From Cephalopachus bancanus (lineage: Eukaryota; Chordata; Mammalia; Primates; Tarsiidae), in assembly GCA_027257055.1 (NCBI GenBank), contig JAPVLO010000019.1, forward strand, positions 17,596,501 to 17,660,500: a stretch of DNA of 64,000 nt. Direction: 5' to 3'. Shown here piece after piece: positions 22,195 through 33,226 of the stretch. The notes beneath the pieces are model-generated. The model was given only the letters and a program-made list of their open reading frames with translations, was not told the DNA's origin and ran no database searches. Position numbers and translations under genes: made by a program. Each line of letters opens with the position of its first letter. Position 1 is the first letter of the stretch.

Positions 22195-22492
22195 CTGACC
22201 AGCTGTAGTGGCCTCACGCCTGTAATCCCAGCACTTTGTGAGGCCAAGATGAGAGGATTGCTTGAGCCTAGGAGTTTGAGACCACCTGGGCAACATATCA
22301 AGATCTCGTCTCTACACAAAAATAAAAGATTAGCCGGGCATGGTGGCATGTCCCTGTAGTATCAGTTACTCGGGATGTTGAAGTGGAAGGATCATCTGAG
22401 CCCGGGAGGTCGAGGTTACTCTGAACCGTGATCATGTCACTGCCTTCCATCTTGGATGACAGAGTGAGACCCTGACTCAAAAGAAAAAAAAA
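22195..22492 (+). mobile_element. Old AluJ-like dimer
   Basis: CTAGGAGTTTGAGACCACCTGG ancestral B-box region; CCTGACTCAAAAG end. Confidence 0.88.
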
Positions 22493-22729
22493 AGATACTT
22501 TGCTAATGCTTGAGCACAGGAAGCATTTTTGGCAGAGAGAATAGAACATTCTTCCCCATATGAGATTGTTTTTCAAACATGCAAAGATACTGTTGTGATT
22601 TCTAAAATGTGAATTAATCTGAAAACATCACAGAGTTTATGGTGGTTTTTTGGTTTGAGGAATTTTCTTAAACAGACAATTTGCGGGGGATACTAGATAA
22701 TTTGTTAACTCTGAGAGACGGGTGATGCC

Positions 22730-22996
22730 AGGTGCAGTGGCTCTCTCCTGTAAGCCCAGAACTTTGGGAGGCCAAGGTGGGAAGATGGCTGGAGCCCAGG
22801 AGTTGGAGATCAGCCTGGGCAACTTAGGGAGACCCTGCCTCTACAAAAAGTTACAAAATTAATTGGGTGTGGTGGCACACGCCTGTACTTCTAACTACTT
22901 GGGAGGTCGAGGCACAAGGATCCCCTGAGCCCAGATCTGCCATTGCATTCCAAACTGGAAGGCAGAGGGAGAAGCTGTCTCAAAAAAAAAAAAAAA
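22730..22996 (+). mobile_element. Old AluJ-like dimer, internally deleted
   Basis: GTGCAGTGGCTCTCTCCTGTA start; right arm shortened (CCCCTGAGCCCAGATCTGCC). Confidence 0.85.
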
Positions 22997-23250
22997 TGAG
23001 TAGAGGCCACTTGTGATGGGTACGATTTCTTCATGGAGACAAGACAAGATGCATTTGAGTAGCGAAAGAGCAAGGGAACAAGAGCATGGAGGGTATGGAG
23101 CCAAGCTGGTGGGGACCATGAGGAACCATGCGAAGCCACATCACTGGAAGTGCCTGGGCTCTGGGTGTTTCCGTCCGAGTAATGCTCGGCTGCTCCCCTT
23201 GATACCAATAAATCAAAGGGCAGGAGACTGGTAGAAGGAAACTTATTTCT
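22997..23250. other. Single-copy sequence
   Basis: Nothing recognised. Confidence 0.4.
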
Positions 23251-23263
23251 AAGTTTGAATCCA

Positions 23264-23552
23264 AGCCGGGCTCGGTGGCTCAGCCTGTAATCCCAGCACT
23301 TTGGGAGGCCAAGATGAGTGGATTGCCTGAACCCGCGGGTTCGAGACCCGCCTGGGCAACTTGGTGAGACCTCATCTCTACAATAAATCAAAATGAGCCG
23401 GGTGTGGTAGCGCGCGCCTGTAGTTCCAGCTACTTGGAAGGCTGAGGCCGAAGGATCGCCGGAGCCCAGCAGGTCGAGGCTGCGGTGGCCGGGAGCGGTC
23501 ACTGCACACCAGTCTGGGTGACAGAGTGAGACTCCAACTCAGAAAAAAAAAA
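23264..23552 (+). mobile_element. Young-type Alu
   Basis: Perfect T-arm at 23335-23351 and 13-base duplication AAGTTTGAATCCA (23251-23263, 23553-23565). Confidence 0.97.
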
Positions 23553-23565
23553 AAGTTTGAATCCA

Positions 23566-24041
23566 GGGAGCAGAGTTGACTCCAGGCCTTTCTAAATTCT
23601 ACTCACCCTCTAGGCTTTTACAGTTGACTTTTATAACTCTAGAGTTGTTAGCACCTATACATTAGCAGAGCATTGTATAGAATTGAGTTTCAGCCACATT
23701 TATTGATAGTGATATTTTTCGGTCTAGACTTCCTGCTGCCAGGTAAGGGAGGTATCTCATAGCTTTTATCAGTAGGGCCCAGCAGAAACGTTAATCAAGC
23801 TTGTCAAAGCATAAAGGGATTTTAGGAGGCCTAAGACATCATGCATGATGCAAAAGTTATACAAATCACAAAACTTATGATTACATTGATACAAAAGTTA
23901 TACAAATCACAAGGCTTACGATTATGTTGATGCTATATTACTCAAACTTCTAACCACTCAGAAAAAGGGAGTAAATGGGGATTTGCATCTTTCAGTCTAT
24001 AGGGAAGTCAAAGATCCCCTGAAGTTACTTACTGGGGATGC
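23566..24041. other. Single-copy block with octamer motif
   Basis: Contains the 41-bp duplication annotated separately and ATTTGCAT at about 23982, a canonical POU/octamer motif. Confidence 0.45.
23851..23932 (+). repeat. Two tandem copies of a 41-bp unit
   Basis: Both units start CAAAAGTTATACAAATCACA; they differ at about five positions, all transitions or near the end. Confidence 0.9.
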
Positions 24042-24055
24042 AAAAGAGACAAGGG

Positions 24056-24352
24056 AGCCGGCTCGGTGGCTCAGCCTGTATTCCCCTGCCTTGGGAGGGA
24101 GAGGTGAGTGGATTGCCTGAGCCCGCGGGTTCGAGACTCACCTGGGCAACTTGGTGAGACCTCACCTCTACAATAAATCAAAAAACTAGCCGGGTGTGGT
24201 AGCGCGCGCCTGTAGTTCCAGCTACTTGGAAGGCTGAGGTGGAAGGATTGCTGGAGCCCAGCATGTCGAGGCTGTGGTGGCTGAGAGCAGCCACTGCACT
24301 CCAGTCTGGGTGACAGAGAGACTCCAACTAAAAAAAAAAAAAAAAAAAAAAA
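24056..24352 (+). mobile_element. Alu dimer
   Basis: AAAAGAGACAA occurs before and after; GCGGGTTCGAGACTCAC has decayed on the right stem. Confidence 0.95.
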
Positions 24353-24631
24353 AGAGACAAAGAGACTCTCAGTGGTGTGCTCAGAAATATGCAGGAGAGC
24401 TTGAACCCTTGCTATGCCCTTCTCTAGGGGTTGTGACAATATGGATGGACATTAGCGGGATCTCTGTATCATCAGGTCAACCTGAGGCTGGCTTCAGATC
24501 CCAGTTCTGCTCCTTACGTTGGCCTTGGGTAACAAACATACCCATTGTCATGTTTATCCTTCACAAACTTCACGAAGATCAAATTAAATATTCTTTTAAA
24601 GCCACAGTAAGTCCTTGAAAATGTGGGTTCA

Positions 24632-24926
24632 GCCAGGCGCGGTGGCTCACGCCTATAAACCCAGCACTTTGGGAGGCCAAGGTGAGAGGATTGCCTCAGC
24701 CCACAGGTTCAAGACCGGTTTGGACAACTTGGCGAGACCGCATCTCTAAAATAAATAAAAAATTAGCCGGGCATGACAGCGCGTGCCTGTAGTTGCAGCT
24801 ACTTGGAAAGCTGAGGCGGAAGGATTGCCTGAGCCCAGCAGATCGAGGCTGCGGTGGTCATGAATGTGCCACTGCACTCCAGCCTGGGCAACAGAGTGAG
24901 ACTCTGACTCAACAACGACAAAAAAG
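24632..24926 (+). mobile_element. Alu dimer, retains ancestral A-box spacing
   Basis: Reads GGTGGCTCACGCCTATAAACC, without the one-base A-box deletion, though it has the lineage linker and CTCTGACTCAA end. Flanked by AAA(A/C)ATG(T)GGGTT-type duplication. Confidence 0.93.
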
Positions 24927-25885
24927 AAAACATGGGTTGAATAATGAAACGACAACATCTTGTTTTTGACAGGATATTTTTCTTCTTGTGTTTTCTCTAG
25001 TCTACACTTCCCTAGATCAGGAGCTCCAAGATGCAAGTCTAAACTTAGAAGGCTTAATTAAGAAGAGAAATGGCCTAATATTTTTATTTTCTAAGAAACG
25101 AGGAAACCGAGGAACTCCAACTACTTAGCTACAGCCTCACCTTCCTTGACGACGGGGACTGCAGGGTTGTGAGCGAGCGTTCTGGCTACAATATTGGTTG
25201 TCGGCTTGAGGGTTCAATGCCAGGATTAAGCATCTCTCCTACCATCGACTGCTCCGGAGGCTGTCTGTGCTAAAGGATTATCAGAGTCCATTCCCCGAGG
25301 TCCAGAACCTCCGTTCATATCCAGCATGGAATAGTTGCTCACAATATGTGACTGACTGCCTGACCGACCGGCCGACTGAATGAATGAATACTTGAATGGA
25401 TAATGTATGCCTTGTCTTGCTCGTGCCATCTCACTCCCTGGACAGCTGCTAGGGACTTTGAAGTGGTCTCTTCTCCTGTCTGCATGGGTTACCAAGGCCC
25501 ACTTGAGATTTTGGATCCCAGGCTGGATTCCCCAGTTTCTTCTCGGGGGTAGTCAGGCCACAAATGCAGTGTGTCTGGAAGCTATGCTTTGCAGCGTGTC
25601 TGATCCTAGAGCCTGAATCGTAACCTCGTTCCCTGATGGTGGGAGCGGGGACGCCTTTTTCCAACACGTGTGTGAGAAGGGCTGCCAAAGACACAGGCTT
25701 GGCATTGCAGCACCGCCCCCATCTGCACTCCTTTCTGACTAGACTGAGTTCACTATTTTTAAAAAAGAAGTTTGTTAACCCAATTCACATCACTAACATT
25801 AAGGTGCTAATAACTTGGAGTTAGGCCTCCTGGGGGATATTTGCATTTTAATAGGGTATGCTTAGGGCCATTCACACTCTTGTTG
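24927..25885. other. Single-copy block
   Basis: Almost 1 kb with no recent insertion. 25345-25390 is a degenerate tetranucleotide run (GACT GACT GCCT GACC GACC GGCC GACT GAAT GAAT GAAT). CpG is locally more frequent (25150-25400) than in the surroundings. Confidence 0.5.
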
Positions 25886-25889
25886 AGAA

Positions 25890-26030
25890 AAGGGTTTTGA
25901 GCTGGGAGTCTGGAGATTTGGATTCAGTCCCCAACCTGCAATTAGCCCTTTGGCCTCAGGTGAATAATCTCTTTCTCTCTCTATCTGCTCAGTTTCTTCA
26001 ACCTACAGATGTACAAATTTGGACTAGATA
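25890..26030 (+). mobile_element. MIR
   Basis: GGGAGTCTGGAGATTTGGATT and later CTCAGTTTCTTCAACCTACAG fit MIR. Confidence 0.65.
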
Positions 26031-26057
26031 AAATAGCCAATATCACAAAGAGTGGAT

Positions 26058-26312
26058 TAGTTTCACTCTGTGACCCAGGCTGGAGTGTAGTGGAAAGATC
26101 ACAGCTCACCGCGGCCTTGACCTCCTGAACTCAGGCAATCCTTCAGCCTCAGCCGCCTCAGTAGCTGGGACTACAGGAGCACACCACCACACCTGGCTAA
26201 TTTTTTATTTTTATTTTTTGTAGAGTTGAGGTCTTGAACTCCTGGATTAAACCAATCCTCTTGCCTCGGAGTCCTGAAGTGCTGGGATTATAGGTGTGAG
26301 CCCATCCCAGGT
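26058..26312 (-). mobile_element. Old AluJ-like dimer
   Basis: TCACTCTGTGACCCAGGCTGG to GCTGGGATTATAGGTGTGAGC. Confidence 0.88.
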
Positions 26313-26349
26313 ATACTTTGTAATGATTTCATGAGAAAGATGCTATTTT

Positions 26350-26470
26350 TTTTTGAAAGATGCTATTCATGGCACCATTTTACAGATGAGAAAACTGAGG
26401 TCCAGAAAAGTTAAGCAGCTTACCTAAGGTAAATCACTACCAAGGAACAAAAACAGGATTCCAACGCAGG
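26350..26470 (-). mobile_element. MIR
   Basis: CCATTTTACAGATGAGAAAAC then TTAAGCAGCTTACCTAAGG is the antisense MIR signature. Confidence 0.8.
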
Positions 26471-26765
26471 CGGTATCTACCCACCTCACAGCATTCAGCT
26501 TCTCCCTCTCACATTCCCTGAAATAAACAACCTGGTGTAATAACACAGGAACACTTGAGAGGGAGTGAAGGCAAAAAGAAAGTTTGTTTAGAATCTATCC
26601 AGGGGCATCATCTCCTCTTCTTCCCTTTCCTTTCTCCGCTCCCCAACCCCAGGCCCCACAAACTAAAGTTGAGTCCTTTGCTAGACCCAGGGAGGGTGTT
26701 TACAGTTTCAGGAAAGGCAATTTCTAAACCCCTTGACTCTCTCTTACACCCTCTTTATTTGATTT
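26471..26765. other. Single-copy sequence
   Basis: CT-rich around 26610-26650. No gene seen. Confidence 0.4.
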
Positions 26766-27376
26766 TATTTTTTTGAGTTGGAGTCTCACTCTCTTGCCCA
26801 GGCTGGAATGCCGTGGCACACTCACGGCCAATCCAGCATCCACCTGCTGGGCTCTGGTGATCCTTCTGCCTCAGCCTTCCAAGTAGCCAGAACTATAGGC
26901 ACGTGCTACCACACCCAGCTATTTAAAAAAAATTATTGTAGAGATGAGGTCTGGCCGGGCTTGGTGGCTAGGCTGTAATCCCAGCGTTTGTAATCCCAGC
27001 ACTTTGGGAGGCCGAGGTGAGTAGATTGCCTGAGCCCGCGGGTTCGTGACCCGCCTGGGCAACTTGGCGAGACCTCATTTCTACAATAAATCAAAAATTA
27101 GCCGGGTGTGGTAGCATGTACCTATAGTTCTTGCTACTTGAAAGGCTGAGGTGGAAGGATCGCCGGAGTCCAGCAGGTCGAAGCTGCTGTAGCCGGGAAC
27201 ATGCCACTGCACTCCAGTCTGGGTGACAGAGTGAGACGCCAACTCAACAACAACAAAAAAGAGATGAGGTCTCACCAAGTTGTCCGGGTTGGTCTAGAAC
27301 CCGCAGGCTCAGGCAATCCACTCGCCTTAGCCTCCCAAAGTGCTGGGATTACAGGCTGAGCTACCTAGGCCAGCCT
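26766..27376 (-). mobile_element. Alu dimer split by an opposite-strand Alu
   Basis: Right arm 26766-26952, left arm 27261-27376; GAGATGAGGTCT at 26941-26952 and 27261-27272 marks the insertion site. Confidence 0.93.
26953..27260 (+). mobile_element. Alu nested in an Alu, opposite strand
   Basis: Has a small internal duplication near its head (GTAATCCCAGCGTTT then GTAATCCCAGCACTTT). Tail is CAACAACAACAAAAAA. Confidence 0.94.
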
Positions 27377-27549
27377 ACACCATCTTTAAAGTATCAGGTA
27401 ACATCCTGCACACACGTTCAGATCTGTGTACTTAACAGCAACTGTTATTTCTAATTTACAGATGATAGTGGATTTCATGAAAACAAAGAGCTTCCTGCAA
27501 ATCCTGTAGGTTAAAACTAAATAATAAACCGCATGAAATCGAAGTAATA
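27377..27549. other. Single-copy sequence
   Basis: Short unidentified stretch. Confidence 0.35.
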
Positions 27550-27563
27550 AAAATACAATTAGA

Positions 27564-27848
27564 TGCTGGTCTCGGTGGCTCAGCCTGTAATCCCACGCCT
27601 TGGGAGGCTGAGGTGAGTGGATTGCCTGAGCCCGTGGGTTCGAGACCCACCTGGACAACTTGGTGAGACCTCATCTCTACAATAAATCAAAAAATTAGCT
27701 GGGTGTGGTAGCGCATGCCTGCAGTTCCAGCTACTTGGAAGGCTGAGGTGGAAGGATTGCTGGAGCCCCAGCAGGTCAAGGCTGCGGTGGCCGGGAGCGG
27801 CCACTGCACTCCAGTCTGGGCGACAGAGTGAGACTCCAAGTCAAAAAA
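27564..27848 (+). mobile_element. Young-type Alu
   Basis: AAATACA(A/G)TTAGA duplication; right-arm hairpin perfect, B-box stem changed by CpG-type substitutions. Confidence 0.95.
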
Positions 27849-27861
27849 AAAATACAGTTAG

Positions 27862-28820
27862 ACAAATAGATAGGTGAATGATGTGAAACTGCCAAGTGTG
27901 CCCAGAAGAGGGGACTGCATTCCTTTCTGGGACCTGGGAGACGAGGATGGAAAATATTCCCTTAGTGGATTATGGTGCTCGGAGGTGTGATTGGGAGTCT
28001 GGATAGGAGAAGAACATGACAAGGAGGGGACAAAGGGAGCACAAGAGAGAGGGAAAGTCAATTTCCTAGAAGATCTGTGACCTGTTCCTTGGGAAGTTGT
28101 TTTCATGGAGTTCAGGATGAGGCATGAAGCATAGATTCAACCTCAGACACAAAGAAACCCTGCAGTCTGAAGACCTAAGAGAGAACAAGTGGTTCAACAG
28201 GAATGCAAAGGAAAAGGAATATAAAAAGCATCTCTTCCCGGTAGGTCTCTTAAGAAAGGAAGTACTGATAGCTACAGATCCTTCCAGGGTGCCAGGCACT
28301 AGAAGCGCTGGGGCCACCTAAGTGCTATAGCTAGGAGCTATTATCCCTGCGTTGTGGAGCTCCTGAGACAAGACGCTTTCTCTGGGTCACAGGTGAAGAC
28401 TGTCTTTGAAGAGGCAGCCTGGCTTAGGGCCAGTGGTCAGTATCTTAGAGGAAAGGACAGTGGTTTTCAGAGGGATTTCCCGTGGCTGGGATTCCTGAAT
28501 CCGGCCCCCAGGGGACTTCATGTTGGGTCATTTTGTCCTCAGTTCAGTCTTGGAGGAGTAGGTACCACTTTGGAAGAGGTGGAAGGAAGGGGTAGAAGAG
28601 GAACTCAGGGTGCAGGTGCTCAGTGTATAGACTTTCACCCACTCTGCCTGTGTGCTGCCTCTCCCCGCTCACCCTGCTTCCTGTGTCCTGAGAACCTCTC
28701 AGCGACCTACTGGCAAATTGTGTCTCATTTTTTTTTTGGTATTCCTCGCAGCAGGCCTTGCATTGTGAGACTTGTTACCTGATAAATCAGTTGCTGGTCT
28801 TTCAGCTGCTTCTTTCTTTA
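27862..28820. other. Single-copy block with MIR trace
   Basis: 28330-28390 (GAGCTATTATCCCTGCGTTG) resembles antisense MIR. A 142-codon open frame at 28354-28782 overlaps this trace and is not recognised. CTTCCCG|GTAGGT at about 28240 is donor-like. Confidence 0.4.
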
Positions 28821-28824
28821 GTTT

Positions 28825-29700
28825 TAAACAAATTTTTGTTTTTGAGATGTAATTGACATGCAATCAACTACCCACATTTAAAGTGCATTCTTCATAGCTG
28901 GGTGCAGTAGCTCACACCTGTAATCTCAGCACTTTGGGAGGCAAAGGTGAGAGGATTGCCTGAGTCCAGGGGTTTGAGACCAGCCTGGGCAACTTGGCGA
29001 GACTGCATCTCTACAATAAATCAATAAAAATTAGCCGGGCGTGGCAGCTCATACCTGTAGTCCCGGCTACTTGGGAGACTGAGGCCGAAGGATCACCTGA
29101 GCCCAGCAGGTCGAGGCTGTGGGGGCCGTGAGCGTGCCACTGCACTCCAGCCTGGGTGACAGAGTGAGACTCCAACTCAAATAAACAAATAAATAAATAA
29201 GTGTATTCTTCAATAAGTTCTGACATGGACGTACCTGTGAAACCATCGCCACAATCAAGACAGAGATCTCGTTCATCACCACTGAAGCCTCTTCAGGCTG
29301 CTCTGTGACCCCCTGCACCTGTTCCTTCTGCACCCGCTCCAAGGCAACCACCCACCGGCTTCCTGTTCCTCTAGATTTGTTGGCATTTTCTAGGATATAG
29401 GTAAATAGAATCATATGCACTTTTTGGGTCAACTTCTCTTACTCAGTGTATTACTTTGACAATTCAAGTGTTTTTGTTTATGAAATCATTTTTCTATTAA
29501 AAAAAATATAAGTCAAACAATTTATTTACCTGATGACTAAGGAGTTTTGTGTCTCCATTACGGTGTGTCTGCATCAACCTTACCATGATGGCCGCTGACC
29601 AAGAAATGCACATGATTGAGATTCACCCATATTGTGGTACATATGAATAGCTCATCCCTTGTTATTGCTGAGTGGTGCTCCAGTGTATGAAAGTACCACC
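28825..29700 (-). mobile_element. Old L1 3'UTR/ORF2 end, interrupted by an Alu
   Basis: GAGATGTAATTGACATGCAAT, GTGAAACCATCGCCACAATCA and TGAATAGCTCATCCCTTGTTA are the familiar antisense L1M 3' phrases. The same type recurs at 41.8 kb. Confidence 0.75.
28897..29198 (+). mobile_element. Alu dimer nested in old L1
   Basis: AAGTG(C/T)ATTCTTCA on both sides; tail AAATAAACAAATAAATAAATAAG. Confidence 0.95.
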
Positions 29701-29754
29701 CAGTCATGTTACCAGGCCCAGATCCAGCCATGTCTAGAGTCTGATACCAGTATA

Positions 29755-30375
29755 TGTCTCCAACATGTTCATTTTCATTTATTTGGAGTCAGGGCCTTTA
29801 ATAAGGTAGCTAAGGTAAAATGAGGTCATTAGGGTGGGCCCCAAACCAATATGACTGGTGTCCTTCTAAAAAGAGATGAGGACATAGGTGCACACAGAGG
29901 GAAGACCATGTAAAGACACAGGGAGATGATGGCCACCTAGAAGCCAAGGAGAGAGACCTCAGAAAAAACCTGCAGACTCCTTGATCTTGGACTTCCACTG
30001 TGAGAAAAGACATTTTTTTTTTTTTTTGAGTTGGAGTCTCACTCTGCTGCCCAGGCTGAAATGCAGTGGCATGCTCACGGCCACCACAGCCTCAACCTGC
30101 TGCACTCAGGCGGTCCTTCCACCTCAGCCTTCTAAGTAGCAGGAACTACAGGTGCTCGCTATGACACCGGCTTAATTTTTTATTTATTGTAGAGACGAGG
30201 TCTCACTAAGCTGCTCAGGCGGGTCTCGAACCCCTGAGCTCCGGCGATCCTCTCACCTCAGCCTCCTAAAGTACTGGGATTACAGGCTTGAGCCACTGAG
30301 CCCGGCTAATATTTCTGTTTTGTCAGGCACCAGGTCTGATACTTTGTTTTGGCAGCCTGAGCTGACTAATACATC
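29755..30375 (+). mobile_element. MaLR LTR (MLT1-like) interrupted by an Alu
   Basis: GGTCATTAGGGTGGGCCCC, GACTGGTGTCCTTCTAAAAAG, CCTTGATCTTGGACTTCC, then after the Alu GATACTTTGTTTTGGCAGCC and TGACTAATACA, the usual LTR end. Confidence 0.8.
30013..30306 (-). mobile_element. Alu nested in the LTR
   Basis: Poly(T), GAGTTGGAGTCTCACTCTG, to CACTGAGCCCGGC. Confidence 0.94.
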
Positions 30376-30489
30376 TCCATAGCCCACTCAGTTCAACAGG
30401 CATTTGCTTTTGCTGAGTGTTTACTGCACAACAGGATGGGCGGTGGCTATGTTAGGAGGAGAAACACGAAGTTTCCATCCTTCAGAAGT

Positions 30490-30830
30490 CCATGGCCTAG
30501 TTGTGTCATTTTGCATTTCAACAAACTGAGGCTCAGATGAGTGAACTGACTTGCTTGAGACAATAACATTGATACTTTGCTTCCCCTTCATTCCATTGGT
30601 CCCCTTCCCCCAAGACTCGTCCAGTGTGTGGCCTCTGATGGCAGTCTGATACAGTGCTCTGAAGTAGGAGCCAAAAAAGCTGAGTTCTTGTCCGTAATAA
30701 GACTCTGTTATTAATTGTGTGGTCTCTAGTTTTTGTTGGGCCTCTGTGAAATGGGCACAGCAGTTCCCATTCAACTTTCTTCTCTGGTGGCCATGAGAAC
30801 CAAAGGAGACAATACAGACAAAACTCTAAG
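30490..30830. mobile_element. MIR fragments in both orientations
   Basis: 30490-30560 reads as antisense MIR (CAACAAACTGAGGCTCAGATG); 30625-30830 as sense MIR (GGGCCTCTGTGAAATGGGCAC). Confidence 0.6.
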
Positions 30831-30839
30831 GGGAAAGCG

Positions 30840-31157
30840 TAATTATTAGGATGGTAGGGCCTGCGGGGCAACCTGTTGGACACTGTCCAAGGTACAGGAC
30901 TCCAGGTCTGCACTTGCTTTCAGAGCAGGTGCTTGCCATCTGGCTTCTGTGATACCTGCTGTTCCTGTGTGCTAATGACATGGGTCTGTGCAGCCCTCTG
31001 CAATTACTCTCAGCAGATCCAGACACAGGAGCCCTGGCTCCAGAGACGGTGCTGGCCCTTATGGCACTTTAAGTATATGGTACGTGTCCAGCCTGCCACT
31101 GAGCTGCACCCCATGTGCCATGTGGACCTTCAGTCACTCACCTGTGGTCACCCCCTG
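30840..31157. other. Single-copy sequence
   Basis: No recognisable exon or repeat. Confidence 0.4.
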
Positions 31158-31586
31158 TGATGATTGATCTTAGGCTTCAAGGTAGCTAGGCCATGGTTCC
31201 TAGGTATTTGGTGAAACACCAGGCTAGATATTTCTGTGAGAAGTAGTTTTAAGATGAGATTAACATTGAAATCAGCAGACTTTGAGTAAAGCAGATTACC
31301 TTCCAGAGGGTGGTGAGCCTCATCTGATCAGTTGAAAGCCTTGAGAGAAAACAGATTGAGGTCTCTTGAGGAAGAGAAAAAGGGAATGCCACTTGCAGAC
31401 TGCTTTTGGGCTTGGCCTGGCAACATCACTGCTTCCCTAGTTCTCCAGCCTGCCAGCCTGCCCTGCAAAATACAGACATTCTAGCCCCTGCCATTGTGTG
31501 AACCAAATTCCTTACAATAAATTTCTCTCTAGAGATATAATACCTACATCCTATAAGTTCTGTTTCTCTGGAAAACTCTAATATAC
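31158..31586 (+). mobile_element. ERVL-type LTR (MLT2-like)
   Basis: TGTGATGATTGATCTTAGG start, GAAATCAGCAGACTTTGAGTA, and the end GTTCTGTTTCTCTGGAAAACTC TAATATA with AATAAATTTCTC before it match the MLT2 pattern. No internal retroviral gene is attached. Confidence 0.75.
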
Positions 31587-31587
31587 C

Positions 31588-32226
31588 ATTTGTATTAGCT
31601 CAGGCTGCTATGACAAAATGCCAATGATTAAGTGGTTTAAACAACAGACTTGTATTGCTCACAGTTCTAGAGACCAGGAAGTCCAAGATCAAGTTGTCTG
31701 CAGATTTGTTTCCTTCCTGGCTTGCAGATGGCCACCCTCTTGCTGGCTCTTTGCATGGTAGAGAGAGAGCTTTGGTCTCTCTCCTTCTTTTTTTTTTTTT
31801 TTTTTTTTGAGTTGGAGTCTCACTCTGTCGCCCAGACTGGAGTGCAGTGGCCGCTCCTGGGCACCACAGCCTCGACCTGCTGGGCTCCTTCCGAGTAGCC
31901 TGAATTACAGGCACATGCTACCATGCCCGGCTGATTTTTTGATTTATTGTAGAGATGAGGTCTTGCCAAGTTGCTCAGGCAGGTCTCGAACCCCGGGCTC
32001 AGGCAATCCACTCACCTCGACCTCCCAAAGTGCTGGGATTACAGGCTGAGCCACTGAGCCTGGCTTCTCTCCTTCTTTGTATAAGGACACTAATCCCATC
32101 ATGGTGACTCTACCCTCATGACTTCATCTAAGCATCATCACCTCCTAAAGGCCCACCTCCACATGCCATCCCATAGGGGTTAGGGCTTCAACATATGAAT
32201 TTTAGGGATACATTCAGTCTATAATA
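31588..32226 (-). mobile_element. MaLR LTR (MST/MLT1-like), antisense
   Basis: TTGTATTAGCTCAGGCTGCTA, TCACAGTTCTAGAGACCAGG, CCTCCTAAAGGCCCACCTCC and CAACATATGAATTTTAGGG. It abuts the MLT2-like LTR almost directly. Confidence 0.85.
31791..32064 (-). mobile_element. Alu nested in the MaLR LTR
   Basis: TCTCTCCTTCTTT before and after. Right arm lacks about 12 bases (GGGCTCCTTCCGAGTAGCC). Confidence 0.95.
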
Positions 32227-32269
32227 CTCCTCAAACCCATCTTCAAATGACTCACATTTTTTTGAGCAC

Positions 32270-32395
32270 GTCTCTGCTTACTAGGTATTGTTGTAAGCAC
32301 TTCCTATGTATTCATCTATTTAATTTTTATAGCAACCACATAAAGTAAATGTGATTATCCCTACTTTGCAGTTGATGGCTGTGGAATCTGCTTGC
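32270..32395 (-). mobile_element. MIR/L2-type fragment
   Basis: TTTAATTTTTATAGCAACCAC and TGTGATTATCCCTACTTTGCA are antisense MIR phrases. Confidence 0.65.
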
Positions 32396-32400
32396 TTTTT

Positions 32401-32694
32401 ATTTTATTTTATTTTTTTGAGTTGGCGTCTCACTGTCGCCCAGACTGGAGTGCAGTGGCCGTTCCCAGCCATCGCAGCCTCGACCCGCTGGACTCCAGCG
32501 ATCCTTCTGCCTCAGCCTTCTGAGTAGCTGGAATTACAGTCGCTCGCTACCACGCCCGGCTAATTTTTTTGTGATTTATTGTAGAGATGAGGTCTCGCCT
32601 GCCCAGGCAGGTCTCGAACCCCACGGGCTCAGGCAATCCACTCACCTCAGCCTCCCAAAGGCGTGGATTACAGGCTGAGCCACCGAGCCCGGCT
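32401..32694 (-). mobile_element. Alu, delta-4 subfamily
   Basis: TCTGCTTGCTTTTT at 32387-32400 and 32695-32708 is an exact 14-base duplication; GGTCTCGCCTGCCCAGG shows the ACTT deletion. Confidence 0.96.
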
Positions 32695-32708
32695 TCTGCT
32701 TGCTTTTT

Positions 32709-32922
32709 AAAAAATTTTTTTGAATAGGGGTCTCACTCTGTCATCCAGGCTGGAGGGCAGTGGCATGATCATGGCTCACTGCAGTCTCAGCCTTCTGGGC
32801 TCAGGTGATCCTTCACTTAAGCCTACCAAGTAGCTGGGACTGTTGGCCACCACCACACTCGGTTAATTTTTAAAATTTTTTATAGAGACAGGGTCTTGCT
32901 ATGTTGTCTAGGCTGCTTTCTT
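32709..32922 (-). mobile_element. Old AluJ-like, left arm missing
   Basis: GGGGTCTCACTCTGTCATCC to TTGCTATGTTGTCTAGGCTG; it stops there on both sides of the inserted Alu, so the head was lost earlier. Confidence 0.85.
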
Positions 32923-33212
32923 TTTTTTTTTTTGAGTTGGAGTCTCACTCCGTCGCCCAGACTGGAGTGAAGTGGCATGCTCCCGGTCACCGCAGCCTCG
33001 ACCTGCTGGGCTCCGGCGACCCTTCCGCCTCAGCCTTCTAAGTAGCTGGAACTACAGGTGTGAGCTATCACTCCCGGACAATTTTTGATTTATTGTAGAG
33101 AAGAAGTCTCACCAAGTTGCCCGGGCAGTCTCGAACCTGCAGGGTCAGGCAATCCACTCACCTCGGCCTCCCAAAGCACTGGGATTACAGGCTGAACCCC
33201 TGAGCCCGACTT
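32923..33212 (-). mobile_element. Alu dimer
   Basis: Exact 14-base duplication TAGGCTGCTTTCTT (32909-32922, 33213-33226). Confidence 0.96.
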
Positions 33213-33226
33213 TAGGCTGCTTTCTT

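Noticed and set aside
28354..28782. 142-codon open frame in non-Alu sequence
   Set aside because: Overlaps a MIR trace, no recognisable domain, no splice or promoter context.
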